A program made the translations under genes and the position numbers. Of a stretch of DNA of 12,021 bases, positions 6,606-12,021 are shown one piece after another. Origin of the DNA: Oscillospiraceae bacterium (GTDB lineage: Bacteria > Bacillota_A > Clostridia > Oscillospirales > Oscillospiraceae); assembly GCA_017540945.1 (NCBI GenBank), contig JAFYAB010000118.1:1-12021 (forward strand). Direction: 5' to 3'. The notes below the pieces were generated by a model. That model searched no databases. It was not told where the DNA came from and worked only from the letters and a program-made list of their open reading frames with translations. The first letter of the stretch is position 1. Each line of letters opens with the position of its first letter.

Positions 6606-7970
6606 ATGGAACAGAATTCCGGACACCAGAACGAATACGAAAACGGGTTTGAGGGCCAAGCCTCCGGGCAGCCCGCCCCTTACAGTCCCGCCGCCTGGAC
6701 CCAGCCCGGTGTCCGCACCGTGCCGACGACCCGGATCTGGCCCATCATCCTGGCGGCCCTGCTGGCAGCGCTGGTGACCTTCTGGGCCTGCTTTTTGGCC
6801 TTCGGGACCCGGGGGGCCGACAACACCGGGAATCTCAAGCCCTCCGGCCAGAGCGTGCAGCCCGGCAAGCCCGACGATGGCAAGACCCAGGCCTGGGAGC
6901 ACAAGCTGGATCAGATCAAGGACTATATCGACAGATATTTCATTGGAGATGTGGACGAAGACAAGCTGGCCGACGCCGCGGCTTCCGGAATGATCGAGGG
7001 CCTGGACGACGAGTGGAGCTACTATATCTCCGCCGAGGAATACGCCTCCTACATGGAGAGCGTCACCAATTCCTATGTGGGCATCGGCGTCACCATCTCC
7101 ATTGAGAACGTGGAGAAGGGCGTCGAGATCGTGGACGTCACCCCTGACAGCCCCGCCTATGGGGCAGGGTTGGTGAACGGGGATCTGATCCTGGCCGTGG
7201 AGGGCGTACCCATCCTGGACGGCTCCGAGAACGCGCTGGACCTGAACGAGACCAAGAAACGGGTCCGCGGCGAGGAGGGCAGCTCCGTCACCATCACCGT
7301 CTCCCACGAGGGTCAGCTCCGGGATGTCACCATCGTCCGGGCCAAGATCAAGACCGTCAACGTCACCTGGGAAATGCTGGAGAACGAGCTGGCCTATATC
7401 CACATTCGCAACTTTGAGCAGGACGCCGCCAAGGACACCATCGCGGCCATCGAGGCGGCCCGGGACGCCGGCGCCAAGGCCATCATCTTCGACGTGCGCT
7501 ACAACCCCGGCGGCTACAAGCACGAGCTGGTGCAGATCCTGGACTACCTGCTGCCCGAGGGGCCCCTGTTCCGCAGCGTGGACTATACGGGCCGGGAGAG
7601 CGTGGACGAGTCCGACGACGATTATCTGGATATGCCCATGGCGGTGCTGGTCAACTACGACTCCTACTCCGCCGCCGAGTTCTTTGCCGCGGCCCTGCAG
7701 GAGTACGAGGCCGCCGTCATCGTGGGCGAGCAGACCTACGGCAAGGGACGCTTCCAGACGGCCATGACCCTGGACGACGGCTCCGCCATCAACATCTCCA
7801 TCGGCCAGTACACCACCCCCAAGGGCGTCAGCCTGGTGGGCAAGGGCATCACCCCGGACCATGTGGTGGAGCTCACCGACGAGGAGAAGGCCGACCTCTA
7901 CTACAACCGCCTGGAAAAAGAAAAAGACGCGCAGCTGCAAAAGGCCATCGAGGTCCTGACCAAGCCGTAA
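6606..7970 (+). CDS. Membrane-anchored S41 (C-terminal processing) protease, CtpA type
   Basis: This serine protease is tethered to the outer face of the membrane and cleaves C-termini of exported or damaged proteins. The 454 residues have a Gln/Asn/Pro-rich cytoplasmic N-terminus (1-42), one membrane segment (about 44-66), an N-terminal helical part (LDQIKDYIDRYFIGDVDEDKL), a PDZ domain (about 153-245, with SPAYGAGLVNGDLILAVEGV) and the S41 core. The Ser-Lys-Gln set is visible: Ser355 in NYDSYSAAEFF, Lys380 in YGKGRFQ and Gln384. The serine motif departs slightly from the usual SASASE. GAGGA (6593-6597) lies 8 bases before the ATG. CtpA-like proteases commonly neighbour ftsEX (for example ctpB in Bacillus), where they process secreted signalling or wall proteins; the target here is unknown. 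Confidence 0.93.
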   Translation: MEQNSGHQNEYENGFEGQASGQPAPYSPAAWTQPGVRTVPTTRIWPIILAALLAALVTFWACFLAFGTRGADNTGNLKPSGQSVQPGKPDDGKTQAWEHKLDQIKDYIDRYFIGDVDEDKLADAAASGMIEGLDDEWSYYISAEEYASYMESVTNSYVGIGVTISIENVEKGVEIVDVTPDSPAYGAGLVNGDLILAVEGVPILDGSENALDLNETKKRVRGEEGSSVTITVSHEGQLRDVTIVRAKIKTVNVTWEMLENELAYIHIRNFEQDAAKDTIAAIEAARDAGAKAIIFDVRYNPGGYKHELVQILDYLLPEGPLFRSVDYTGRESVDESDDDYLDMPMAVLVNYDSYSAAEFFAAALQEYEAAVIVGEQTYGKGRFQTAMTLDDGSAINISIGQYTTPKGVSLVGKGITPDHVVELTDEEKADLYYNRLEKEKDAQLQKAIEVLTKP

Positions 7971-8010
7971 GGAGGCCTGAACCCGGGCCGCCGTTCTCCC
8001 CACAGACAAG

Positions 8011-8038
8011 GGATCAGGGATCAAGGATGCTGGATCAG
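8011..8038. repeat. Heptamer tandem repeat, unit GGATCAG, four copies
   Basis: Copies start at exact 7-base steps (8011, 8018, 8025, 8032). The first and fourth are GGATCAG, the second ends in A, and the third is degenerate (GGATGCT). The array could change copy number by strand slippage. Confidence 0.75.
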
Positions 8039-8108
8039 GGTGGGGGAAGGGAACAGGGAGCCTCTCCTGTCGCGCGGGCAATCTGTCCGCCTGCTTTCCC
8101 CCACAGAC

Positions 8109-8120
8109 GAGTCGCGACTC
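8109..8120. repeat. 12-bp perfect palindrome GAGTCGCGACTC
   Basis: The sequence is fully self-complementary without a spacer, directly after the second copy of CCCCACAGAC. It may be part of a larger intergenic repeat; by itself it is short and could be chance. Confidence 0.4.
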
Positions 8121-8152
8121 ACCAGGAATTGAGGTACGCGGATCTGCTGCGT

Positions 8153-8183
8153 CCCCTTCCGCAGGGGCGGCCATTGGACGCCC
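8153..8183. repeat. GC-rich hairpin repeat around GGGCGGCCATTGGACGCCC
   Basis: GGGCG (8165-8169) pairs with CGCCC (8179-8183) and CCA (8171-8173) with TGG (8175-8177), with one G/A mismatch. The alternative CCCC (8153-8156)/GGGG (8164-8167) stem overlaps it. The sequence AGGGGCGGCCATTGG...CGCCCG is, from memory, a recurrent intergenic unit in gut Firmicutes. Confidence 0.5.
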
Positions 8184-8212
8184 GCCCGAGGCAACGGCCT
8201 CCCAAGTCTGCC

Positions 8213-8246
8213 ATTGCCACGCCAGTGCGCACACTGGCGTGGCAAT
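8213..8246. repeat. Perfect 15-bp-arm hairpin repeat (ATTGCCACGCCAGTG)
   Basis: The arms 8213-8227 and 8232-8246 are exact reverse complements around the tetraloop CGCA. No T-run follows on either strand. A GC-rich perfect hairpin in a repeat-dense gap fits a REP-like intergenic element; from memory, similar ATTGCCACGC...GCGTGGCAAT units recur in Oscillospiraceae genomes. Confidence 0.65.
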
Positions 8247-8314
8247 CCGTGTCTCCGTAAGCAGGGGGCAGCGTCCCCGACGCCTATACCTGACAATACA
8301 AATACGAAAAAGAT

Positions 8315-8923
8315 ATGGAAGTCAACGAAAAACAAAAAAGGGTCCTTCGGGAAATCTCGGCTCTTCTCCTATCGGAGCCAACCGAAACGGAGCGTCTTCT
8401 CCTCCGGCCCTTCCGGAAAACGGATTTGTCCGAGCTCTATGAATACCTCTCCCAAAAGGAGCAGCAGCGGCTTGCCGGAAATCCGCCGGTTGACAGCCTG
8501 GATGACGCCCGGGAGGTTTTGGATTGGATCCTCGACCCGTCCCGTCCGTCCCACAGCCTTGCCATCGTCCTGAGGGCCGAGAACAAGGTGATCGGAAACC
8601 TCACCCTCGGCAAATGTCCCTTCCTGGAAGACGACGAGAAGCTTCGCGCGCTCCGGGGCGTCGCCCTCTCCTATGTGCTCAACGAGCGGTATTGGAGAAA
8701 GGGGTATATGACCGAGCTGCTCCGGGCCGTCTATCCGATCCTGTTTGAAAAAGGCCGCCTGGACTATATCCAGTCCGGCTATTTCGCCTTCAACACCGCC
8801 TCCGCCGCCCTGCAAAACAAGCTCGGGATGCGTCATTGGACCGACGGCGTCTTCGAATGCGACGGCCAGCGGATCGAGACTGTGGAGATGATCCTGTTCC
8901 GGGACGATTTCATTCATTCGTAG
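8315..8923 (+). CDS. GNAT-family N-acetyltransferase (RimJ/RimL-like)
   Basis: This is a probable cytoplasmic enzyme that moves an acetyl group from acetyl-CoA to an amine. The 202 residues carry ETERLLLRPFRKTDLSELYEYL (24-45), the common opening of RimJ/RimL-type GNAT domains, then KVIGNLTLG (91-99), the acetyl-CoA-binding stretch YVLNERYWRKGYMTELLRAV (120-139) and FNTASAALQNKLGMRH (159-174). The substrate cannot be told: ribosomal-protein N-termini, antibiotics and small amines are all known for this family. A roughly 20-residue helical N-terminal extension precedes the domain. The ribosome site before the ATG is poor (GAAAAAGAT), so expression may be weak or the start may differ. It stands alone between the repeat-rich gap and the greA promoter. 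Confidence 0.85.
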   Translation: MEVNEKQKRVLREISALLLSEPTETERLLLRPFRKTDLSELYEYLSQKEQQRLAGNPPVDSLDDAREVLDWILDPSRPSHSLAIVLRAENKVIGNLTLGKCPFLEDDEKLRALRGVALSYVLNERYWRKGYMTELLRAVYPILFEKGRLDYIQSGYFAFNTASAALQNKLGMRHWTDGVFECDGQRIETVEMILFRDDFIHS

Positions 8924-8935
8924 CAATAATAACAG

Positions 8936-8964
8936 TTGACAAACACCCCGTCGACCTGTATAAT
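8936..8964 (+). promoter_or_regulatory. Fully consensus sigma-A promoter of greA-lysS
   Basis: TTGACA (8936-8941) and TATAAT (8959-8964) are separated by exactly 17 bp, a perfect match to the housekeeping consensus. It starts 13 bases after the acetyltransferase stop. Transcription would begin near 8971, giving a leader of about 40 bases with the ribosome site AGAAAGG (8995-9001). Confidence 0.9.
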
Positions 8965-9011
8965 ATAGCGGCAAAAATGGAGAAATAACCTGACAGAAAG
9001 GCTGAAACGAT

Positions 9012-9500
9012 ATGGCTAAGGAATTCAAGATCACCAGCATCCGGCTCGCGGAGCTGGAGGAAGAGCTGCAATATCTCAAGACCACCCGGGAAAAGGAAGT
9101 GGCCGAGCATCTGAAGGAGGCCCGCTCCTTCGGCGATCTTTCTGAGAACAGCGAATACGACGAGGCGAAAAACGAGCAGGCTCTGCTCTACGGCCGCATC
9201 GCGGAGGTGGAGAACATCCTGGCCCACGCCGTTATCATCGACGACGGTTTGGACGGGGTGGAGGCCTCTACCGTGGGCTTCATCGGCCTTGGCAGCACCG
9301 TCAAGGTCCGGGACCTGGAATTCGACGACGTGGACATCTACGCCATTGTGGGCTCCCAGGAGGCGGACCCCAAGAATCATCGGATCTCCGACGACTCTCC
9401 CTTCGGCCGCGCCATGCTGGGCAAGACCGTGGGCGATATCGTCAACGTGGAGGCGCCCGTGGGCACCGTCCGTTTCGAGATCCTCTCTGTCGAGAAATAA
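9012..9500 (+). CDS. greA: Transcription elongation factor GreA
   Basis: GreA enters the secondary channel of RNA polymerase and triggers cleavage of backtracked transcripts so elongation can resume. The 162-residue protein has the usual two parts. The N-terminal coiled coil (about 1-76) has the acidic tip GDLSENSEYDEAKNEQ (41-56), where Asp42 and Glu45 help hold the catalytic metal. The C-terminal FKBP-like domain (about 85-160) contains GSTVKV, VGSQEADP and the ending SPFGRAMLGKTVGD...V...APVGTVRFEIL. Length is standard. It is the first gene of an operon with lysS, 51 bp downstream, with no terminator between them. A greA-lysS order is seen in other Firmicutes. Confidence 0.97.
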   Translation: MAKEFKITSIRLAELEEELQYLKTTREKEVAEHLKEARSFGDLSENSEYDEAKNEQALLYGRIAEVENILAHAVIIDDGLDGVEASTVGFIGLGSTVKVRDLEFDDVDIYAIVGSQEADPKNHRISDDSPFGRAMLGKTVGDIVNVEAPVGTVRFEILSVEK

Positions 9501-9551
9501 TCACTGGGGCGATCCTTGATTACCCGCTCCCTGAATCATAGGAGGAATCCC

Positions 9552-11516
9552 ATGGCAAAATTTGTACCCCAGGCGGAAATGCCCCTGGTGGACCAGGTAC
9601 GCGTCCGTCACGAGAAGCTGCAAGCCCTGCAGCAGGAGGGGAGAGACCCCTTCCGGATCACCAAATTCGATGTGAGCCATCACGCCCAGGAGATCAAAGA
9701 CCGTTTTGAGGAGCTTGAGGAGCAGACCGTCCGGCTGGCCGGCCGCATCATGTCCAAGCGGGGCATGGGCAAGGCCATCTTTGCCGATCTCCAGGACCGT
9801 TCCGGCCGCGTGCAGCTCTATATCAAGGTGGACGAAATGGGCGAGGAAGCCTTCGCCGACTGCCGCAAGCTGGACGTGGGCGACATCGTGGGCGTCGAGG
9901 GTCCCGTCTTTAAGACCCAGCGGGGCGAGATCTCCGTCCGCACCCGGTCGGTCACCCTTCTGTCCAAATCCCTGCTGCCCCTGCCGGAGAAGTTCCACGG
10001 ACTTACCGACGTGGAGACCCGTTTCCGTCAGCGCTATGTGGACCTGATCATGAATCCGGAGGTTCGCCGCAATTTCGAGATCCGGACCAAGTTCGTCTCC
10101 CATATCCGGCGGTATCTGGACAGCCGGGGCTATATGGAGGTGGAGACCCCGGTTCTGAACACCATCTCCGGCGGCGCCACCGCCCGGCCCTTTATCACCC
10201 ATCACAACACCCTGGACATCGACATGTATATGCGCATCGCCACGGAGCTGCACCTGAAGCGGCTCATCGTGGGCGGTCTGGAGCGGGTCTATGAGATCGG
10301 CCGCATCTTCCGCAACGAGGGCATGGACCCCAAGCACAACCCCGAGTTCACCACCGTGGAGCTCTACCAGGCCTACACCGATTTCAACGGCATGATGGAC
10401 CTCTTCGAGGAGCTGCTGTCCTCCGCCGCCATGGAGATTTTGGGGACTTATCAGCTGCGCTGGCAGGGCTATGACGTGGACCTGACCCCCGGCTGGCCCC
10501 GCCTGACCATGGCCGAGGCCGTCAAGCAGTATTTGGGCGTGGACTTCATGGCCATCAGCTCCGACGAGGACGCCGAAAAGCTGGCCGCCTCCGTGGGGGT
10601 GGAGCTTGGGCCCACCAAGGAGCACACCTGGGGCAACTACCTTTACGAGTGCTTCGACCAGAAGGTGGAGGAGAAGCTGATCCAGCCCACCTTCATCACC
10701 ATGCACCCCGTGGACGTGTCCCCCCTGGCCAAGCGTTCCCCCAGGGATCCCCGGCTCACCGAGCGCTTCGAGCTCTTTATCTGCCACTCTGAGATGGGCA
10801 ACGCTTTCTCTGAGCTCAACGATCCCATCGATCAGAAGGGCCGCTTCCAGAAGCAGGTGGAGCTGCGGGCCAAGGGCGACGACGAGGCGGGCATGATGGA
10901 CGAGGACTACATCAACGCCATGGAATACGGCCTGCCTCCCACGGGCGGCCTGGGCATCGGCGTGGACCGCTGCGTCATGCTGCTGACCGGCAACGATTCC
11001 ATCCGCGAGGTCATCCTGTTCCCGACAATGAAACCTTTAAAGTCCGAGGAGAAGCTCGCGACTGGTCCGATTGCTCCGGAATTTGAGCCCGAGGAACCCT
11101 CCCAGGATGCGCCTGTGGCACCTGTTGAAGAAGAGAAAATCGACTTCTCCAACGTCGTGATCGAGCCGCTTTTCGAGGATCAGGTCGACTTTGAGACCTT
11201 CTCCAAGAGCGATTTCAGAGCCGTTAAGGTGCTCGAATGTGAAGCTGTTCCGAAGTCCAAGAAGCTCTTAAAGTTCACTCTGGATGACGGTTCTGACGAG
11301 AAAAGGACGATTTTGAGCGGTATTCACGCATTTTATGAGCCGGAAGAGCTCATCGGCAAGACCTGCATCGCTATCACGAATCTGCCTCCCAGAGCCATGA
11401 TGGGAATTGAATCCTGCGGTATGCTGATCAGTGCGGTTCACCATGAAGGAGAGGATGAAAAGCTCCATCTCCTGATGGTCGATCCCCACATCCCTGCGGG
11501 TGCTAAGCTGTATTGA
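9552..11516 (+). CDS. lysS: Lysyl-tRNA synthetase (class II) with C-terminal tRNA-binding domain
   Basis: This enzyme joins lysine to tRNA-Lys. The 654 residues start with an OB-fold anticodon-binding domain (about 58-150). The class II core (about 155-495) has motif 1 ([19 protein letters not shown]), motif 2 ([23 protein letters not shown], 253-275) and motif 3 ([13 protein letters not shown], 466-478), and ends at [12 protein letters not shown] (484-495), where ordinary bacterial LysRS stops. An acidic linker (496-541) and an EMAP/Trbp111-like tRNA-binding domain (about 546-654, with [43 protein letters not shown]) follow, like those on MetRS C-termini. Codon use changes sharply at codon 491 (37 of 40 third positions G/C before, 21 of 40 after). 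AGGAGG (9540-9545) fixes the ATG at 9552; an upstream in-frame start at 9516 lacks such a site. Confidence 0.93.
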   Translation: MAKFVPQAEMPLVDQVRVRHEKLQALQQEGRDPFRITKFDVSHHAQEIKDRFEELEEQTVRLAGRIMSKRGMGKAIFADLQDRSGRVQLYIKVDEMGEEAFADCRKLDVGDIVGVEGPVFKTQRGEISVRTRSVTLLSKSLLPLPEKFHGLTDVETRFRQRYVDLIMNPEVRRNFEIRTKFVSHIRRYLDSRGYMEVETPVLNTISGGATARPFITHHNTLDIDMYMRIATELHLKRLIVGGLERVYEIGRIFRNEGMDPKHNPEFTTVELYQAYTDFNGMMDLFEELLSSAAMEILGTYQLRWQGYDVDLTPGWPRLTMAEAVKQYLGVDFMAISSDEDAEKLAASVGVELGPTKEHTWGNYLYECFDQKVEEKLIQPTFITMHPVDVSPLAKRSPRDPRLTERFELFICHSEMGNAFSELNDPIDQKGRFQKQVELRAKGDDEAGMMDEDYINAMEYGLPPTGGLGIGVDRCVMLLTGNDSIREVILFPTMKPLKSEEKLATGPIAPEFEPEEPSQDAPVAPVEEEKIDFSNVVIEPLFEDQVDFETFSKSDFRAVKVLECEAVPKSKKLLKFTLDDGSDEKRTILSGIHAFYEPEELIGKTCIAITNLPPRAMMGIESCGMLISAVHHEGEDEKLHLLMVDPHIPAGAKLY

Positions 11517-11540
11517 TTGAGGGACCTAATTCGGCTCGAA

Positions 11541-11567
11541 TCACCAATTTAGTCACCAAAAATCACC
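11541..11567. repeat. Three spaced TCACC direct repeats
   Basis: TCACC occurs at 11541-11545, 11553-11557 and 11563-11567, each preceded by an A/T-rich word (AATCACC, AGTCACC, AATCACC), at steps of 12 and 10 bases, about one helical turn. Such phased short direct repeats next to an element end can be arm-type integrase sites; chance is not excluded for a 5-mer. Confidence 0.35.
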
Positions 11568-11639
11568 TTTCGATCTCCAAATCGGAAGGCAAAAATGTGC
11601 GATTCCTCATTGAATGGCATAAATCATCGTTATTCTGCA

Positions 11640-11677
11640 AGAGACTCACTATCATGCGGTAGTGGGTCTCTTTTTTT
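11640..11677 (+). terminator. Rho-independent terminator after lysS
   Basis: The 12-bp stem AGAGACTCACTA (11640-11651)/TAGTGGGTCTCT (11660-11671), with one G-T wobble pair, encloses an 8-base loop and runs into a stretch of T residues to 11677. It lies 124 bases after the lysS stop and is the first strong terminator for the greA-lysS operon. Confidence 0.88.
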
Positions 11678-11725
11678 GTTTTCGGACATTCTTCTGACTG
11701 ATTCTCATAACGTACCTATCTGTAT

Positions 11726-11756
11726 GCCCGCCGAGTAAAATCGGCGGGCTTTTTTT
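11726..11756 (+). terminator. Second strong rho-independent terminator
   Basis: The perfect 9-bp stem GCCCGCCGA (11726-11734)/TCGGCGGGC (11741-11749) around GTAAAA is followed by seven T residues. It comes only 48 bases after the first terminator with no gene between, so it insulates whatever lies downstream from lysS transcription. Confidence 0.9.
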
Positions 11757-11776
11757 GCTTCAAGAAGGAGTTGCTG

Positions 11777-11983
11777 ATGGTCCACGAAAAATTTTTTTAT
11801 TTTTTTTCAAATTCGATGTCGTTTTTTGGCCTTCGATGTTGCGGTAAGGGGGTGAGAGGAGAAATTCCTACTCACCGCAACTTGACAACTGAATACACAT
11901 TCATCAGATACGTTCCTGAGCGGGGGCGAAAGCCCCAGCCGAATGAAGGTGCGCCAAGACCCTCCTGCCCATCCGGGTTATAA
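11777..11983 (+). CDS. Possible small protein or leader peptide (68 residues)
   Basis: I do not recognise it. AAGGAG (11765-11770) lies 6 bases before this ATG, an excellent ribosome site, directly after the second terminator. The product begins MVHEKFFYFFSNSMSFFGLRC and is then basic, ending PNEGAPRPSCPSGL. The coding frame runs straight through a bulged stem-loop at 11838-11881 and a GGGGC-GAAA-GCCCC hairpin, which suggests that the RNA structure rather than the peptide is conserved. If anything is translated, the Phe-rich start could act as a leader peptide. No promoter is evident between the terminator and the ribosome site. Treat as tentative. Confidence 0.25.
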   Translation: MVHEKFFYFFSNSMSFFGLRCCGKGVRGEIPTHRNLTTEYTFIRYVPERGRKPQPNEGAPRPSCPSGL

Positions 11984-12010
11984 CGGAAAGCAAGGTGGCG
12001 AGCGTTTCCG
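11838..12010 (+). ncRNA. Candidate structured RNA or transfer-origin region
   Basis: Three stem-loops follow one another. The first (11838-11881) pairs GTTGCGG with CCGCAAC and encloses an inner TGAG-AGGA/TCCT-A-CTCA stem with a purine bulge. The second (11923-11936) is GGGGC-GAAA-GCCCC with a GNRA tetraloop, flanked by CATTC/GAATG. The third (11984-12010) pairs CGGAAAGC with GCGTTTCCG, with one bulge. The density of stems and the GNRA loop suggest a folded RNA, an attenuator, or a nicking-site region of a mobile element. The plus strand is assumed from the terminators and ribosome site. The region may continue past the window. Confidence 0.35.
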
Positions 12011-12021
12011 AACCATTCTGA

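Larger units (their letters stand above)
7971..8314. other. Gene-free 344-bp stretch of mixed short repeats
   Basis: I see no gene here on either strand. The stretch contains a heptamer tandem repeat, a 12-bp palindrome and two hairpin repeats (listed separately). The decamer CCCCACAGAC occurs twice (7998-8007 and 8099-8108), and a GCGTC-CCC-GACGC hairpin lies close to the next gene. The make-up looks like stacked intergenic repeat units of the sort found in many copies in related gut clostridia (recalled, not checked). No good promoter for the acetyltransferase gene is visible. Confidence 0.6.
11517..12021. other. AT-richer gene-poor stretch after lysS, possible mobile-element end
   Basis: No gene with a recognisable product lies here. 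The stretch holds spaced TCACC repeats, two strong terminators, one small open frame with a good ribosome site, and several stem-loops running to the window edge (listed separately). Its composition agrees with the lysS tail rather than with the rest of the window. I recall similar leader sequences near genes of conjugative elements in clostridia, but cannot confirm this here. Confidence 0.45.

Noticed and set aside
6564..8234. Minus-strand open frame of 556 codons
   Set aside because: Antisense shadow of the S41 protease gene, with biased composition and no motif.
8011..8246. CRISPR array
   Set aside because: Repeats are too short, differ from one another and lack regular spacers; no cas genes nearby.
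9501..10787. Minus-strand open frame of 428 codons
   Set aside because: Antisense shadow of lysS; Gly/His/Leu-rich with no domain.
11872..12021. Minus-strand open frame entering from the window edge and ending VYSVVKLR
   Set aside because: About 49 codons, no recognised domain, overlaps the stem-loops; likely a chance frame in structured DNA, although it cannot be excluded without the downstream sequence.
11838..12021. tRNA or rRNA fragment
   Set aside because: Stems do not fit a cloverleaf, and I could not match the sequence to conserved rRNA segments.

Overview
The window looks like a GC-rich chromosomal stretch of an anaerobic gut Firmicute, probably Oscillospiraceae-like. This rests on gene families and order (DUF4830 protein, CdaR-type regulator, ftsE-ftsX, an M23 coiled-coil hydrolase, an S41 protease), the strong G/C bias at third codon positions, and intergenic hairpin repeats of a kind I associate with that group. 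The taxonomic guess comes from recall, not from a search.

Layout. Positions 1-216 (minus) hold the N-terminus of an IS1182-type transposase with its own promoter, next to a 48-bp palindrome. Two minus-strand genes follow for small single-pass membrane proteins: one unrecognised (337-849) and one DUF4830 (995-1459). Divergent from them is rsuA (1523-2239). A CdaR/PucR-type regulator (2435-3529) with its own sigma-A-like promoter precedes a cell-wall module: ftsE and ftsX (overlapping), a secreted coiled-coil M23 peptidoglycan hydrolase, and, after a hairpin, a membrane-anchored S41/CtpA protease. A 344-bp gene-free stretch full of short repeats and hairpins (7971-8314) leads to a GNAT acetyltransferase. 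Then comes a greA-lysS operon driven by a fully consensus promoter (TTGACA-17-TATAAT).

How the genes work together. FtsEX is the ABC-type switch that, in other Firmicutes, activates secreted coiled-coil peptidoglycan hydrolases at division sites. The adjacent M23 protein has the right build to be its partner, and the CtpA-type protease is a common neighbour that may process exported proteins. GreA and LysRS serve transcription and translation.

Most unusual part. The last 164 codons of lysS switch abruptly in base composition right after the conserved end of the LysRS catalytic core. By direct count, 37 of 40 codons end in G/C before the switch and 21 of 40 after it. The tail adds a C-terminal EMAP/Trbp-type tRNA-binding domain. 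Beyond lysS lie 505 AT-richer, gene-poor bases with two strong terminators, three spaced TCACC repeats and a set of stem-loops. I read this as a possible mobile-element end that integrated in the 3' part of lysS and supplied a replacement C-terminus. An assembly chimera at the conserved lysS sequence, or a native tail of unusual composition, are the alternatives.
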